Both the position numbers and the translations under genes were made by a program. A stretch of 29,674 nucleotides of DNA from CAZMHJ01 sp964566075. Its GTDB lineage: Bacteria > Patescibacteriota > Saccharimonadia > Saccharimonadales > CAIOMD01. The DNA is taken from positions 1-29,674 of the forward strand of contig CAZMHJ010000010.1 of assembly GCA_964566075.1 (NCBI GenBank), written 5' to 3'. The notes below the pieces were generated by a model. That model was not told the origin of the DNA and searched no databases. It worked only from the letters and a program-made list of their open reading frames with translations. Shown in pieces: positions 1 through 7,697 of this stretch (position 1 is its first letter; every line of letters starts with the position of its first letter).

Positions 1-75
1 GTCTTATAGCTTTTGATACGTTATATATGCATGAGTGTCTATTTTGTGCTAAAATAGTTTTAGAAAACCATATTG

Positions 76-104
76 TTGACCTTCAACAAGTTTTATTGTA
101 AAAT
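76..104 (+). promoter_or_regulatory. Promoter of the sigma4/HARE regulator gene
   Basis: A near-consensus housekeeping promoter: -35 TTGACC at 76-81, a 17-base spacer, and -10 TAAAAT at 99-104. Transcription would start near 111 and give a leader of about 50 bases. A 7-base inverted repeat (73-79 and 83-89) overlaps the -35 box and could be an operator; that role is inferred. Confidence 0.7.
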
Positions 105-142
105 ATATTTAATAAAGATTACCAGGTATATACCGAATCTGT

Positions 143-149
143 AAGGAGA
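143..149 (+). promoter_or_regulatory. Strong Shine-Dalgarno site
   Basis: AAGGAGA lies 10 bases before the ATG at 160 and fixes that start. It contrasts with the A-rich leaders lacking such a site in the dcw cluster of this window. Confidence 0.75.
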
Positions 150-159
150 TACTGAATTT

Positions 160-1215
160 ATGGCAACCAAAGCACCATCACAGACCGCAAGCGCTCTTGA
201 TCTAGAGGCCGTTTTAAAGGGTGTTTTGGGTTCTATTGACCGCGAGCGTGAACGCGAGATTGTATCACGCCGTTTTGGCCTATACGACCGTAAGGAGACG
301 CTTGAACAGATTGGTGAACTACTTGGTATTACTCGTGAACGAGTACGACAGCTGGAGAAAGTTGTGGTAACTCGACTTAAAAGCGCAGCAGCAAATGGTA
401 GCCTCGCGCACATCAGTGAAGTTGAGGAGTCAGTTTTAGGCATTTTAAGCCAAAATGGCAATGCGATGCGTGTCAGCGAACTTGCTGGTCTTTTAACCAA
501 AGAAGGTAATAAGATTGACCAAGCTCGAATCTCATTCCTATCTGAACTAGCTCCTGAAATTAGTGTTATCGAAGAAAGTGATCATTTTTATAACGCCGTT
601 GGTACCCGCAAAGTCCACGACGAAAAGAAAATGCGCGAACTCACTGGTAAAATCGTTGAAGCTATCAAGAAAATTGGCAAGCCAACTGCTATTTCTGCAG
701 TCGCTGCCGAAGTAGGGGACGAAGACGTTACCCATGTACAGTCACTCGCCAGTATCTCTAAGCACCTAGCAGAACTCAACGGTAACTGGGGTCTTACTAA
801 GTGGCCAATGGTTAACCCAAAGAACATTCGCGATAAAATCTACGTTATCTTACACGAAAACGGTAAGCATATGCACTTTAACGAGATTGCAGAGGCTATC
901 CGGGAATCAGATTTTAAGCGTAAAGACGTTACTACCCAAGCTATCCACAACGAACTTATTAAAGACAAACGCTTTGTGCTTATTGGTCGTGGTATTTACG
1001 CACTCCAAGAGTGGGGCTATAAAAAGGGAACTGTTGCCGACATGATTACCGAAGTACTGCAAGAGGCCGGTGAACCACTCCATCGAGACGAAATCGTAAA
1101 ACGTGTGCTTAAGAGCCGCCACGTTAAAGAAACCACTATTCTTTTGAACCTACAAGGCAAGTCACAATTTAAGCGTGTGGCCAAAGCAACGTACACCTTA
1201 GCAGAAACTGCGTAA
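160..1215 (+). CDS. Sigma-70 region 4 / HARE-HTH transcription regulator
   Basis: A 351-residue DNA-binding protein. Residues about 17-75 form a sigma-70 region 4 helix-turn-helix (TLEQIGELLGITRERVRQLE at 47-66), the module that reads the -35 box. Residues about 222-288 match a HARE-HTH winged helix, the fold of RNA polymerase delta subunit, ending in RFVLIGRGIYALQEWGY. A further winged-helix-like repeat follows at about 291-348, and the middle (85-215) looks like more degenerate copies. No sigma region 2 is present, so it cannot act as a normal sigma factor. It may bind promoter DNA or the polymerase as an accessory factor; that role is inferred. The start is fixed by a strong ribosome site. 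The ATPase gene follows 67 bases later with its own -10 box. Confidence 0.8.
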   Translation: MATKAPSQTASALDLEAVLKGVLGSIDREREREIVSRRFGLYDRKETLEQIGELLGITRERVRQLEKVVVTRLKSAAANGSLAHISEVEESVLGILSQNGNAMRVSELAGLLTKEGNKIDQARISFLSELAPEISVIEESDHFYNAVGTRKVHDEKKMRELTGKIVEAIKKIGKPTAISAVAAEVGDEDVTHVQSLASISKHLAELNGNWGLTKWPMVNPKNIRDKIYVILHENGKHMHFNEIAEAIRESDFKRKDVTTQAIHNELIKDKRFVLIGRGIYALQEWGYKKGTVADMITEVLQEAGEPLHRDEIVKRVLKSRHVKETTILLNLQGKSQFKRVAKATYTLAETA

Positions 1216-1222
1216 AAAGCTC

Positions 1223-1250
1223 TTCGCACTCTTATAAAACAGCGTATAAT
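1223..1250 (+). promoter_or_regulatory. Promoter for the secretion-like ATPase gene
   Basis: A perfect -10 TATAAT lies at 1245-1250, with a weak -35 TTCGCA (1223-1228) 16 bases upstream. The expected start near 1257 supports translation from ATG 1283, since an alternative TTG at 1256 would sit at the very end of such a transcript. Confidence 0.55.
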
Positions 1251-1282
1251 AGTGCTTGTGGCTGAAAAAGCCCAATATTGAT

Positions 1283-3862
1283 ATGGCAACGAAAAAAACC
1301 GTAGTAGTACCCTCGACCTTACTGGTCCTTGAAATACCGCGCACCAACGACAAAAAAGAGCTCGCCGCCGAGCAAATGTTTGCCGCCTTGCATGGTATTT
1401 TAAAGCCTAAACGTGAGCTTTTAGGTGGGCAACAAGATCACATTAGCCTCGAAATAGCAGCTATAGGCCAGCGTATTCGTTTTTATGTTTGGGTTCCTAA
1501 ACACTTGCAAGCGTTTATAGAAGGGCAGGTCTATGCCCAGTATCCAACTGCGCAAATATCAGAAGTAGAAGAAGATTACGCTAATCGTGCAATGCCACAG
1601 TCAGTTATTTATAGCACCGAGTTAACGCTTACTGATCATGAGACATTACCTCTTAAAACCTTCCCAAGCTTCGAAGTTGACCCCTTGGCAGCAATTACCG
1701 CTACGCTCTCGAAGTTAGAACAGCCCAACGAAGAAATGTGGGTTCAGATGCTGGTTCGCCCAATTAGCGATGACTGGCACCGCCAAAGTAGCCGTATGGT
1801 CAGCCGTATCAAGAGCGGCAGGGGAGCCTGGAGCAGTAGCGGTATAGCAAGTGGTATTAATTATTTTGGCCAAGCAATTGGTGCACTGGTGCGCCCACCA
1901 ACAGCAGTCGAAGCAGGCAAGTCGTACGAACCAACCGAGCGTGATAAAACGCGTATTACCGCCATAGAAGAGAAGAGCCGAAAACTTGGTTATCGCGTAA
2001 AAATTCGTATTATCTATGCCGGTAACGACCAAACAACCGCTCGTTTACGTATGCAAGCCATGGTTGGCACCTTTAAGCAGTTTAATACGACTAATTTAAA
2101 TGGTTTTCAGAGCAAATACGCTAGTTTCGACCCAGCTAAATTGGCAGATTATCAAGCACGCCTCTTTTTAGACAAAGGCTTTATATTAAATATCGAAGAA
2201 GTCGCTAGCGTATTCCATTTGCCGCATACCACTGTAGAGACACCAAATATCGTCTGGGCTACCACTAAAACAGCCGAACCGCCCGCAACCCTGCCAGCAT
2301 ATGGCCAATATCCAGAGGATGCCATTAGCTTATTTGGTACCACCAACTTTAGGGGCAACCACACCATGTTTGGCTTACTCAGAGCCGATCGTGGCCGTCA
2401 CGTGTATATCCTAGGTCAGACCGGTACCGGTAAGTCGGGCCTTTTGGAGCTCCTAACGCTATCTGATATCTTTTATGACCAGGGTTTTGCAGTCATTGAT
2501 CCACACGGTGATTATGCGACCAGTATTATGCGCTATATTCCAGAGCGCCGTATTAAAGATGTTATTTACTTTAATCCGGCAGATATTGACTACCCGATTG
2601 GGTTTAATCCCTTAGAAATTACTGATTCGGCCAGCAAAGGCCAGGTGAGTAGTGAACTCGTAGGGGTATTAAAGAGGATGTTTGATAGCTGGGGCCCCCG
2701 CCTTGAGTATATTCTGCGATTTACTATCTTAGCACTGCTCGATTACCCAAATTCAACGATGCTTGATATTACTCGAATGCTTACCGAAAAGAAGTTCCGC
2801 GACGATGTCATTCGTAATATCGATGACCCTGTCGTTAAAAACTTCTGGATAACTGAATTTGCTAGCTGGAACGAAAAGTTTGCTAGTGAGGCAGTTGCAC
2901 CGGTACTTAATAAGGTTGGCGCCTTTACCGCTAACCCGATTATTCGTAATATTATTGGCCAGCCTAAGAGCACCTTTAACATTCGACAAGCTATGGACGA
3001 AGGTAAAATTTTTGTTGTTAACTTGTCCCGAGGTCTCGTTGGCGAAGATAATGCTGCCATTTTGGGTGCGATGCTTGTAACTAAGATACAGCTCGCCGCC
3101 ATGAGTCGCGCTGATATTCCACGGCTCGAAGATCGTCGACCATTTTACTTGTATGTCGATGAGTTCCAGAACTTCGCAACTGATAGTTTTGCCGTTATTT
3201 TGAGCGAAGCGCGCAAATATGCCCTCAATTTAACCATCGCTAACCAGTATATTTCTCAGATGGAAGAAGCAGTGCGTGGAGCTGTTTTTGGTAACGTCGG
3301 TACTATGGTTACCTTTAGAGTTAGCCCTGACGACAGTCCGTTCTTAATTAAATATTACGAACCTCAGTTTGAAGCTGGTGATTTATCTAACTTTCATAAT
3401 CGACACTTTGTAACAAGCATGAGTATTAATGGCGAAAAAGCAGCTGCTTTCTCTGGTACCACGCTTAATATTCCCCAGCCGCAAAGCAGTAACATGGATG
3501 CCATTGTTGAGTTTTCGCGCCAAAACTATAGCTCAAGCCGAACCTCTGTAGAAGATGCTATTCGTGAGCAGACGCTTGGAGATGTCTCTAAGCAACCAGT
3601 CCAAACGCAAAATACTATCAAAACAAACGTCCACCTGTCTAAGTTAGCAGTTCCGTTACCAATTGCACGTCCGTTAGGTCCTGAGCCTAGCAGACAACCA
3701 GAACAAAAGCTCAGCGAATCGCAGAAGCGCCGTTTGCGCCGTAAACGAGCAGCTGAAGCCACCAAAGAAGAGCAGCAGGCAACAACATCACCGCCACCAC
3801 AAGCTAACAGTACGCCAAAGCCACAACCAGACGATAGCGGTCAAGAGCTGAAACTTCGCTAG
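1283..3862 (+). CDS. VirB4/TraD-like type IV secretion or DNA-pumping ATPase
   Basis: An 859-residue P-loop ATPase of the HerA/VirB4/TraG-TrwB superfamily. Walker A is GQTGTGKS at 378-385, and Walker B ends in YVDE (Asp626, Glu627), followed by a QNFATD stretch. After Walker A comes the DPHGDYA motif seen in TraG/TrwB-type proteins. Family members are hexameric motors that move DNA or protein across membranes. The N-terminal 340 residues are a large accessory domain with no clear transmembrane helix, and the C-terminal 120 are basic, then Pro/Gln-rich. ATG 1283 is chosen because the -10 box ends at 1250. No other secretion gene is in view, so the substrate is unknown; DNA uptake, pilus function or conjugation are all possible. 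Confidence 0.75.
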   Translation: MATKKTVVVPSTLLVLEIPRTNDKKELAAEQMFAALHGILKPKRELLGGQQDHISLEIAAIGQRIRFYVWVPKHLQAFIEGQVYAQYPTAQISEVEEDYANRAMPQSVIYSTELTLTDHETLPLKTFPSFEVDPLAAITATLSKLEQPNEEMWVQMLVRPISDDWHRQSSRMVSRIKSGRGAWSSSGIASGINYFGQAIGALVRPPTAVEAGKSYEPTERDKTRITAIEEKSRKLGYRVKIRIIYAGNDQTTARLRMQAMVGTFKQFNTTNLNGFQSKYASFDPAKLADYQARLFLDKGFILNIEEVASVFHLPHTTVETPNIVWATTKTAEPPATLPAYGQYPEDAISLFGTTNFRGNHTMFGLLRADRGRHVYILGQTGTGKSGLLELLTLSDIFYDQGFAVIDPHGDYATSIMRYIPERRIKDVIYFNPADIDYPIGFNPLEITDSASKGQVSSELVGVLKRMFDSWGPRLEYILRFTILALLDYPNSTMLDITRMLTEKKFRDDVIRNIDDPVVKNFWITEFASWNEKFASEAVAPVLNKVGAFTANPIIRNIIGQPKSTFNIRQAMDEGKIFVVNLSRGLVGEDNAAILGAMLVTKIQLAAMSRADIPRLEDRRPFYLYVDEFQNFATDSFAVILSEARKYALNLTIANQYISQMEEAVRGAVFGNVGTMVTFRVSPDDSPFLIKYYEPQFEAGDLSNFHNRHFVTSMSINGEKAAAFSGTTLNIPQPQSSNMDAIVEFSRQNYSSSRTSVEDAIREQTLGDVSKQPVQTQNTIKTNVHLSKLAVPLPIARPLGPEPSRQPEQKLSESQKRRLRRKRAAEATKEEQQATTSPPPQANSTPKPQPDDSGQELKLR

Positions 3863-3866
3863 CAAC

Positions 3867-3893
3867 ATACCCGCTACATTCGCAGGTATTTTT
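3867..3893 (+). terminator. Rho-independent terminator after the ATPase gene
   Basis: Stem ATACCCGC (3867-3874) with GCAGGTAT (3882-3889), one C-A mismatch, a 7-base loop and a run of five T. It begins 5 bases after the stop codon. Confidence 0.6.
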
Positions 3894-4066
3894 ATATTTA
3901 TAAAATATGAACATTTTACGAACAATATAATGTGAAATCGCGTGTGGCGAAAAGTATATATAGAACACGGAAAATCATATGGATATAAACGCGTAGGGAC
4001 ATACATAGTAATCGCGTACACACAAACATATAGCGAGAGCGGAGCAAACAGAAAATACGAGCCAAA

Positions 4067-4185
4067 AGCAACGTGTTAGGGCACTCCCCCCGGGTCTCAA
4101 TCTAATGTCGCACAATATATCTTTTACGACTTAACATAGTGTGTATAGGATGATTAACTACACGTTGCTCTACAGGGGAGTTTTT
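4067..4185. ncRNA. Candidate structured RNA element (crossing helices)
   Basis: AGCAACGTG (from 4067, continuing to 4079 with one bulge) pairs with CTACACGTTGCT at 4158-4169. ACTCCCC at 4083-4089 pairs with GGGGAGT at 4175-4181. The strands alternate A, B, A', B', so the helices cross: a pseudoknot or two alternative folds. On the plus strand the last helix runs directly into five T, like a terminator; on the minus strand the outer helix runs into TTTT. Strand and function are undecided. Confidence 0.35.
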
Positions 4186-4250
4186 ACCGATTTAGTATTT
4201 TATGTTCACTTTTACGTACGCACTTAACTCTTTTGCTTTATTTGTACGTA

Positions 4251-4292
4251 CTATCCACAAGCGATTATAAATCCACACACAAGTTATCCACA
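4251..4292 (+). promoter_or_regulatory. Cluster of three DnaA-box-like sites
   Basis: CTATCCACA at 4251-4259, AAATCCACA at 4269-4277 and the perfect consensus TTATCCACA at 4284-4292 all have one orientation and start 18 and 15 bases apart. A T-rich stretch follows (4297-4334). Confidence 0.5.
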
Positions 4293-4334
4293 GCTATTTG
4301 ATTTTTTACAACTTTGATATTTTTATATACTTTT

Positions 4335-4371
4335 CCCCTAATTTGCTTTTTCGCCCCACTATTTGCTTTTT
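4335..4371. repeat. Tandem 19-base pyrimidine-rich repeat
   Basis: CCCCTAATTTGCTTTTT (4335-4351) is followed 19 bases on by CCCCACTATTTGCTTTTT (4354-4371). A third CCCCC tract at 4399-4403 lacks the rest of the unit. Confidence 0.5.
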
Positions 4372-4458
4372 TGTAATTTTGAATGCATAGTATACTTTCC
4401 CCCACCCACCTGCCATGAATATATAATACGAACAAAATACGAACTAGAGTAGTAAAGG

Positions 4459-5358
4459 CTACTTATAGTAGACTTTATCAACAAGCCGAACATCTATGTA
4501 TTCGTTTGGCTTTTGATTATTTGTTTTTAACTTATTTTCAACCGCGCGTAATGATCCGTACTGCGCGAGAATAGTGTCATCTAATAGGTAACGCACGTAA
4601 TACCCCCGCCCCGCTTCTTTGACAGTAATTTCATGTGGAATTGTCGTGAGTGTTGCAATAGGTGTTGAACTGTCTGCCTTATACTGAGCCAGCAGGCGAG
4701 TGAAGGCCCGAGCTTCATCTGGTCGCATAAACTGCTCCCCTGCCTTACCCTCTATCCCTGTTTGATTCTGTAGTATTGGGAGCGTAGCGTTTGTTTTGGT
4801 TACATCCCCAGATGGTAATAGTAGTCTCCCCCGTTCACTCATTATGAGTGAGGTTTTACCAGATTGTGTAAAGGTAGCTAGTGGGGCATCGGCAATAAGT
4901 ATTACCTCTGGACGATGACCTAGTAAACTACTTTTTACCGTTACAACGCTTGCCTCTGGCACCGCAGCAGCGATTGATTTTTCGAGTGCCCCTTTTTGTA
5001 GGGTTGGCTTTAAGCGATTTCTGACGTCACTCCCAAATGCTTGCTTAACAATTGCTTGGTATTCTGCAGCGCTACGGTAAGCAGTGCCTTGTACCACTAC
5101 ATGTGGAACTGAGCCTAAGGTTGCAAGGTATAGCAGCATAGCCGCAAATGCTACACATAAAATAATAGTAAACCAGCTACCACGCACCCGCTCAAAACGA
5201 CTGTACGCTAATGAATCATTACTAGACGCAGATCGACGCTCAAAATTATCTAGCTGCTGCCTAGATGCGGTATAGTACGAAATGACGCGTTGGTTTTGCG
5301 CATCTCCTGGTGAACGATCATTATTTTTTGTTTTGTTTTTGCGTTTAAAGAAGGCCAT
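4459..5358 (-). CDS. ftsQ: Cell division protein FtsQ/DivIB
   Basis: A 299-residue bitopic membrane protein. The first 60 residues are cytoplasmic and basic, one transmembrane helix follows (about 63-82, FTIILCVAFAAMLLYLATLG), then an extracytoplasmic part with the POTRA-like start (VPHVVVQGTAYRSAAEYQAIV) typical of FtsQ/DivIB. In the divisome it links early and late proteins through FtsL and FtsB. The start ATG 5358 is one base after the murG stop; an open frame extends further upstream but inside murG. It is the last gene of the dcw run, and ftsQ after murG is the usual order. Sequence identity to the family is low, so the call rests on topology, POTRA start and position. Confidence 0.75.
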   Translation of the reverse strand: MAFFKRKNKTKNNDRSPGDAQNQRVISYYTASRQQLDNFERRSASSNDSLAYSRFERVRGSWFTIILCVAFAAMLLYLATLGSVPHVVVQGTAYRSAAEYQAIVKQAFGSDVRNRLKPTLQKGALEKSIAAAVPEASVVTVKSSLLGHRPEVILIADAPLATFTQSGKTSLIMSERGRLLLPSGDVTKTNATLPILQNQTGIEGKAGEQFMRPDEARAFTRLLAQYKADSSTPIATLTTIPHEITVKEAGRGYYVRYLLDDTILAQYGSLRAVENKLKTNNQKPNEYIDVRLVDKVYYK

Positions 5359-5359
5359 C

Positions 5360-6520
5360 TTACGCACACGCCTCCTCAATAACAGTAACAATTCTCGTTG
5401 CTGCATCAGGGATTGCCAGGGTACTAAGATGTTCGGCAAGCTGCTTTGCTTGTTTTGGATTATTCTGCAGATGTAGCACCGCATCAAGCAATGCCCGGCC
5501 ATTTGTTTCGGCGATTTCTTTTTCTGTTACCACTACAGCTGCGTCAATATTTGCTATCGCTTTTGCATTAATGGTTTGATGCCCACCCGTAAGGACTGGA
5601 TTTGGCACCAAAATAACCGTTTTTTGCTGAATACTGAGCTCATGGATGGTACTTCCGGCCCGTGTCACCACAATATCAGATGCAGCACTCACCACATGTA
5701 ACTCATCAGTATATGGCCATACTAACACTCGTTTGTTTTCGTCATCAGGCAATGATTCATAAAATAGTTTGATTTCTTTTATTTGGTTTGCACCTGTTAC
5801 GTGCAAGAGCCACGCATTCGCGTCTGCTAAATACTGCCGAGCAATACTCATAACGGCATTATTAAGACGTACCGCACCCAAACTACCACCTGTTACCGAT
5901 ATTACAAATGCATCATCTGGGATACCTAGCTGCTGTCGGGCTTCTTTTTGGGCAGCGATTGTAACGTGCTGCCATTCAGGCCGTACCGGTAAACCTGTAC
6001 GCTTCATTTTTTCTGGAGCATACGAGTAGAACTGTTCTGGCATTGCTACGCATGAATACTTTGCAAAGCGTGATAACACTCGGTTCGTAAGCCCTGGCAA
6101 CGTATCAGAATCGTGCGTCACAATCGGAATACGCAGTAATGCAGCCGCTAACCCAACCGGAAGCCCAACAAAACCACCTTTTACGAATAGAGCGTTAGGC
6201 CGCCACCAGAGTAGTAACCATACACTTTGTATACAACCAATAGAAAAGTAAAAGAAGTCACGTATGTTACGCAGCATAATGCGCAGATCTTTAACATAAA
6301 TCCATTTACTTACGCCATGATAACGACGAAATTTACCAGCCAAAATACGCCATGAACCATCAATAACATGGGCATCATCTGCAAGCGCACCAAAACGATC
6401 TCCGTAACTACCAACATAACGAATGTGTGCTGTAGGATGTTTTGCTTTTAGCTCAGACGCTACGGCGAGTAACGGTGTAACGTGGCCGGCTGTCCCGCCG
6501 CCAGTGACGACTATCCTCAT
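5360..6520 (-). CDS. murG: UDP-GlcNAc:lipid I N-acetylglucosaminyltransferase MurG
   Basis: A 386-residue GT28 glycosyltransferase that adds GlcNAc to lipid I, giving lipid II, on the inner membrane face. The N-terminal glycine-rich loop GGGTAGHVTPLLAVA (8-22) is diagnostic, GGSLGA marks the second Rossmann half, and TRAGSTIHELS is the UDP-GlcNAc site. Length is normal. The start is needed to keep the first beta strand (MRIVVTGGG) and has AAGGG a few bases upstream. It overlaps the end of ftsW by 68 bases and is followed after one base by ftsQ, so translation is probably coupled. Confidence 0.95.
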   Translation of the reverse strand: MRIVVTGGGTAGHVTPLLAVASELKAKHPTAHIRYVGSYGDRFGALADDAHVIDGSWRILAGKFRRYHGVSKWIYVKDLRIMLRNIRDFFYFSIGCIQSVWLLLWWRPNALFVKGGFVGLPVGLAAALLRIPIVTHDSDTLPGLTNRVLSRFAKYSCVAMPEQFYSYAPEKMKRTGLPVRPEWQHVTIAAQKEARQQLGIPDDAFVISVTGGSLGAVRLNNAVMSIARQYLADANAWLLHVTGANQIKEIKLFYESLPDDENKRVLVWPYTDELHVVSAASDIVVTRAGSTIHELSIQQKTVILVPNPVLTGGHQTINAKAIANIDAAVVVTEKEIAETNGRALLDAVLHLQNNPKQAKQLAEHLSTLAIPDAATRIVTVIEEACA

Positions 6521-7697
6521 GCTCTACCCTTTCGTTATCAAAACCAAGTGAACTACGACGCATAGTGGTATACCCTGATATCTGGAAAATAATTCCAAGT
6601 GCAGCCATCGAAAAGATGAGGCTTGTACCACCGTAACTAATAAATGGAAGCGTGATACCTTTAAGCGGTAATAGACCAACCATAGCACCGATATTAACCA
6701 CCGCCTGGATACTAAACCAGGTAAACACGCCAACACATACTAATTGCGTCATCCGATTGGGGGCCCGTTGCATAATAGCGAGCATTCTAAAAAGAAGCGC
6801 TCCATAGATACCGAGTAAGACAACAACGCCAACAAAGCCAAACTTTTCGGCATAGATAGCAAAGATTGAGTCGTTGGCGGCTTCGGGTAAATAACCATAT
6901 GCCTGTACACTTCGCCCGAGACCTAAGCCAAACACACCACCACTACCAACGGCAATAAGTGCCTGGCAAGCGTGATACCCGGTGTCCACACAATCGCGTT
7001 CCGGCTGCATAAAGGTCAGAAAACGATCACGACGATATTGAGTAGTACTAATAGCCGCTACACCAAGAAACACCGCCACAAGGCCAAAAATAATCAGTCG
7101 CCTCATGGGTACACCTGCCATAAATGCCATTGCTCCAGCCATGCTTGCCAGCACAAAAGTCGAGCCAAGATCTCGTTGCAAAACGACGAGTACAACACTA
7201 AAAACAGCAAATGTAATAAGGAGTGGTTTTAAGGCTGCAATTTTACCTGCCCTGCCCTCGTTAGCTATTCGTGCCAAAAAGGATGAGCCGGCTATAATCA
7301 AGGCAAATTTAACAAACTCTACAGGTTGAAACGAAAGTGCTCCGAGCTGAATCCATCGATTAGCCATGCCGCCCAACACAATTGTGGTAACACTTAGGGC
7401 AAACGCAATAATGATAAATGGTTTTTGCCATCGCTCCCATACAACTAGCGGAATTTTTGCTGCCAGTAAAAAAGCAACAAAACCTAAAATAATAGCGATA
7501 AACTGTCTCGACACAAAATAATTATCGCTAACGTTACCACCTTGTGCGGCGAGTGCGGGGCTAATGGCGTACATAACAATAAGTCCAACACCAAGCAATA
7601 TGCTCGCAATTATAAGCAAACCATAGTCTGGGCGATGCTTGCGCACCGTGAGGTCACCGCTCGCGAGCGGTTGGCGACCACCGGTGCGCGGCATCAT
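6453..7697 (-). CDS. ftsW: SEDS peptidoglycan glycosyltransferase FtsW
   Basis: A 414-residue SEDS protein with about ten membrane helices, the septal glycan polymerase that works with FtsI. Family landmarks are RWIQLGALSFQPVEFVKFAL, QRDLGSTFV, the long loop with GSGGVFGLGLGRSVQ and YLPEAANDSIFAIYAEKFG, and GLLPLKGITLPFISYGGTS near the end. ATG 7697 overlaps the mraY stop as ATGA; a further start three bases on is possible. The last 25 residues are basic and are encoded by DNA shared with the start of murG in another frame, so this tail may be shaped by murG rather than by FtsW function. Confidence 0.95.
   Translation of the reverse strand: MMPRTGGRQPLASGDLTVRKHRPDYGLLIIASILLGVGLIVMYAISPALAAQGGNVSDNYFVSRQFIAIILGFVAFLLAAKIPLVVWERWQKPFIIIAFALSVTTIVLGGMANRWIQLGALSFQPVEFVKFALIIAGSSFLARIANEGRAGKIAALKPLLITFAVFSVVLVVLQRDLGSTFVLASMAGAMAFMAGVPMRRLIIFGLVAVFLGVAAISTTQYRRDRFLTFMQPERDCVDTGYHACQALIAVGSGGVFGLGLGRSVQAYGYLPEAANDSIFAIYAEKFGFVGVVVLLGIYGALLFRMLAIMQRAPNRMTQLVCVGVFTWFSIQAVVNIGAMVGLLPLKGITLPFISYGGTSLIFSMAALGIIFQISGYTTMRRSSLGFDNERVEHEDSRHWRRDSRPRYTVTRRSV

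Larger units (their letters stand above)
3894..4458. other. Gene-free gap between converging genes
   Basis: The stretch holds no convincing gene. In order it contains an unremarkable AT-rich part to 4066, a structured element with crossing helices (4067-4185), three DnaA-box-like sites (4251-4292), a poly-pyrimidine repeat (4335-4371), and two direct copies of ATACGAAC just before the end of ftsQ. Genes on both sides point into it, the geometry expected at a replication terminus or a simple operon boundary rather than at a standard origin. Confidence 0.6.

Noticed and set aside
3909..4210. A dif recombination site in the convergent gap
   Set aside because: Three places resemble a XerD arm in 9 of 11 bases (near 3928, 4128 and 4200), but none has a matching XerC arm at the correct 6-base spacing.
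4306..4416. A 36-codon minus-strand frame with a promoter-like TATTAT before its ATG
   Set aside because: It runs through the 19-base repeats, is Lys-rich as expected from A-rich DNA, and has no ribosome site.
3863..4458. A standard chromosomal origin
   Set aside because: DnaA boxes and AT-rich DNA fit, but both flanking operons point into the gap and no dnaA or dnaN is near.
5359..5502. A longer FtsQ starting inside murG
   Set aside because: The extra 48 residues are the shadow of the murG C-terminus; ATG 5358 follows the murG stop directly.
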